Shown: positions 63,976 through 64,000 of the stretch, piece by piece
Layout of the letters: each line of letters begins with the position of its first letter
Numbering within the stretch: position 1 is the stretch's first letter
Source of the DNA: Enterovibrio sp045679545
GTDB lineage: Bacteria; Pseudomonadota; Gammaproteobacteria; Enterobacterales; Vibrionaceae
DNA: 64,000 nucleotides
Reading direction: 5' to 3'
Assembly: GCF_045679545.1 (NCBI RefSeq)
Contig: NZ_CP166194.1
Span: 1,116,001-1,180,000 of the forward strand
Notes under the pieces: generated by a model
Seen by the model: only the letters and a program-made list of their open reading frames with translations
Told to the model about the DNA's origin: nothing
Databases searched by the model: none
Position numbers and translations under genes: made by a program

Positions 63976-64000
63976 AAGGCCACGGTTTATTTGTGGCCTT
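63976..64000. terminator. Hairpin at the right edge
   Basis: AAGGCCAC/GTGGCCTT with a 9-nt loop, cut by the window end; likely a terminator of the unseen neighbour upstream of gadC. Confidence 0.5.

Noticed and set aside
1..64000. tRNA, rRNA, CRISPR, prophage or conjugative elements
   Set aside because: No cloverleaf-like or repeat-spacer pattern, no integrase, capsid or transfer genes were seen.

Overview
The window looks like core chromosome of a marine gammaproteobacterium of the Vibrionaceae. The inference rests on protein resemblance and gene order recalled from known genomes, and I would guess the Grimontia/Enterovibrio side of the family. There is no prophage, plasmid backbone, CRISPR array, rRNA or tRNA that I can see. 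Coding density is high, operons are short, and most end in clear hairpin-plus-T terminators.

Layout. 0-2.6 kb: the end of an oligopeptide ABC transporter operon (oppC partial, oppD, oppF). 2.7-9.4 kb: a house-keeping block known from E. coli (roxA, purB, hflD, mnmA, rluE, then divergent icd). 9.6-28.4 kb: an ancient block cspD / clpS-clpA / infA / bpt-aat / cydDC / trxB / ald / lrp / ftsK / lolA / rarA / serS. It holds the whole bacterial N-degron route: two aminoacyl-protein transferases (Aat, Bpt), the adaptor ClpS and the unfoldase ClpA. 28.7-31.2 kb: an Aer-like PAS chemoreceptor and an unknown cytoplasmic protein. 31.5-38.3 kb: metG / apbC / udk / asmA. 38.4-42.4 kb: small single genes (CBS pair protein, YdjM-like membrane hydrolase, cobalamin adenosyltransferase, exported dienelactone hydrolase, low-molecular-weight tyrosine phosphatase).

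The accessory part runs from 42.5 kb to the end. It contains a divergent CysB paralogue with a changed ligand pocket; an arginine decarboxylase (AdiA-type) divergent from a PotE-type antiporter and a small secreted protein; an M20 amidohydrolase behind a membrane transporter that is split by one in-frame TAA; an orphan sugar-type binding protein co-transcribed with a chemoreceptor; canonical cysB; a RRNAD1/METTL25-like methyltransferase overlapping a TauE/SafE exporter; an envelope DUF3943-like protein; a CinA-like protein with a degenerate amidase motif; and glutaminase-GadC, which with AdiA/PotE gives two proton-consuming acid-resistance modules within 18 kb.

I did not find a clearly new multi-gene defence or metabolic system. 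The best candidates for something undescribed are the chemoreceptor plus orphan binding protein (51-54 kb), the transporter/amidohydrolase cluster with its in-frame stop (48.2-50.7 kb), the CysB paralogue (42.5 kb), the 16-bp perfect inverted repeat in the icd leader (7963-8061) and an IS3-like end buried in a terminator loop (38.3 kb).
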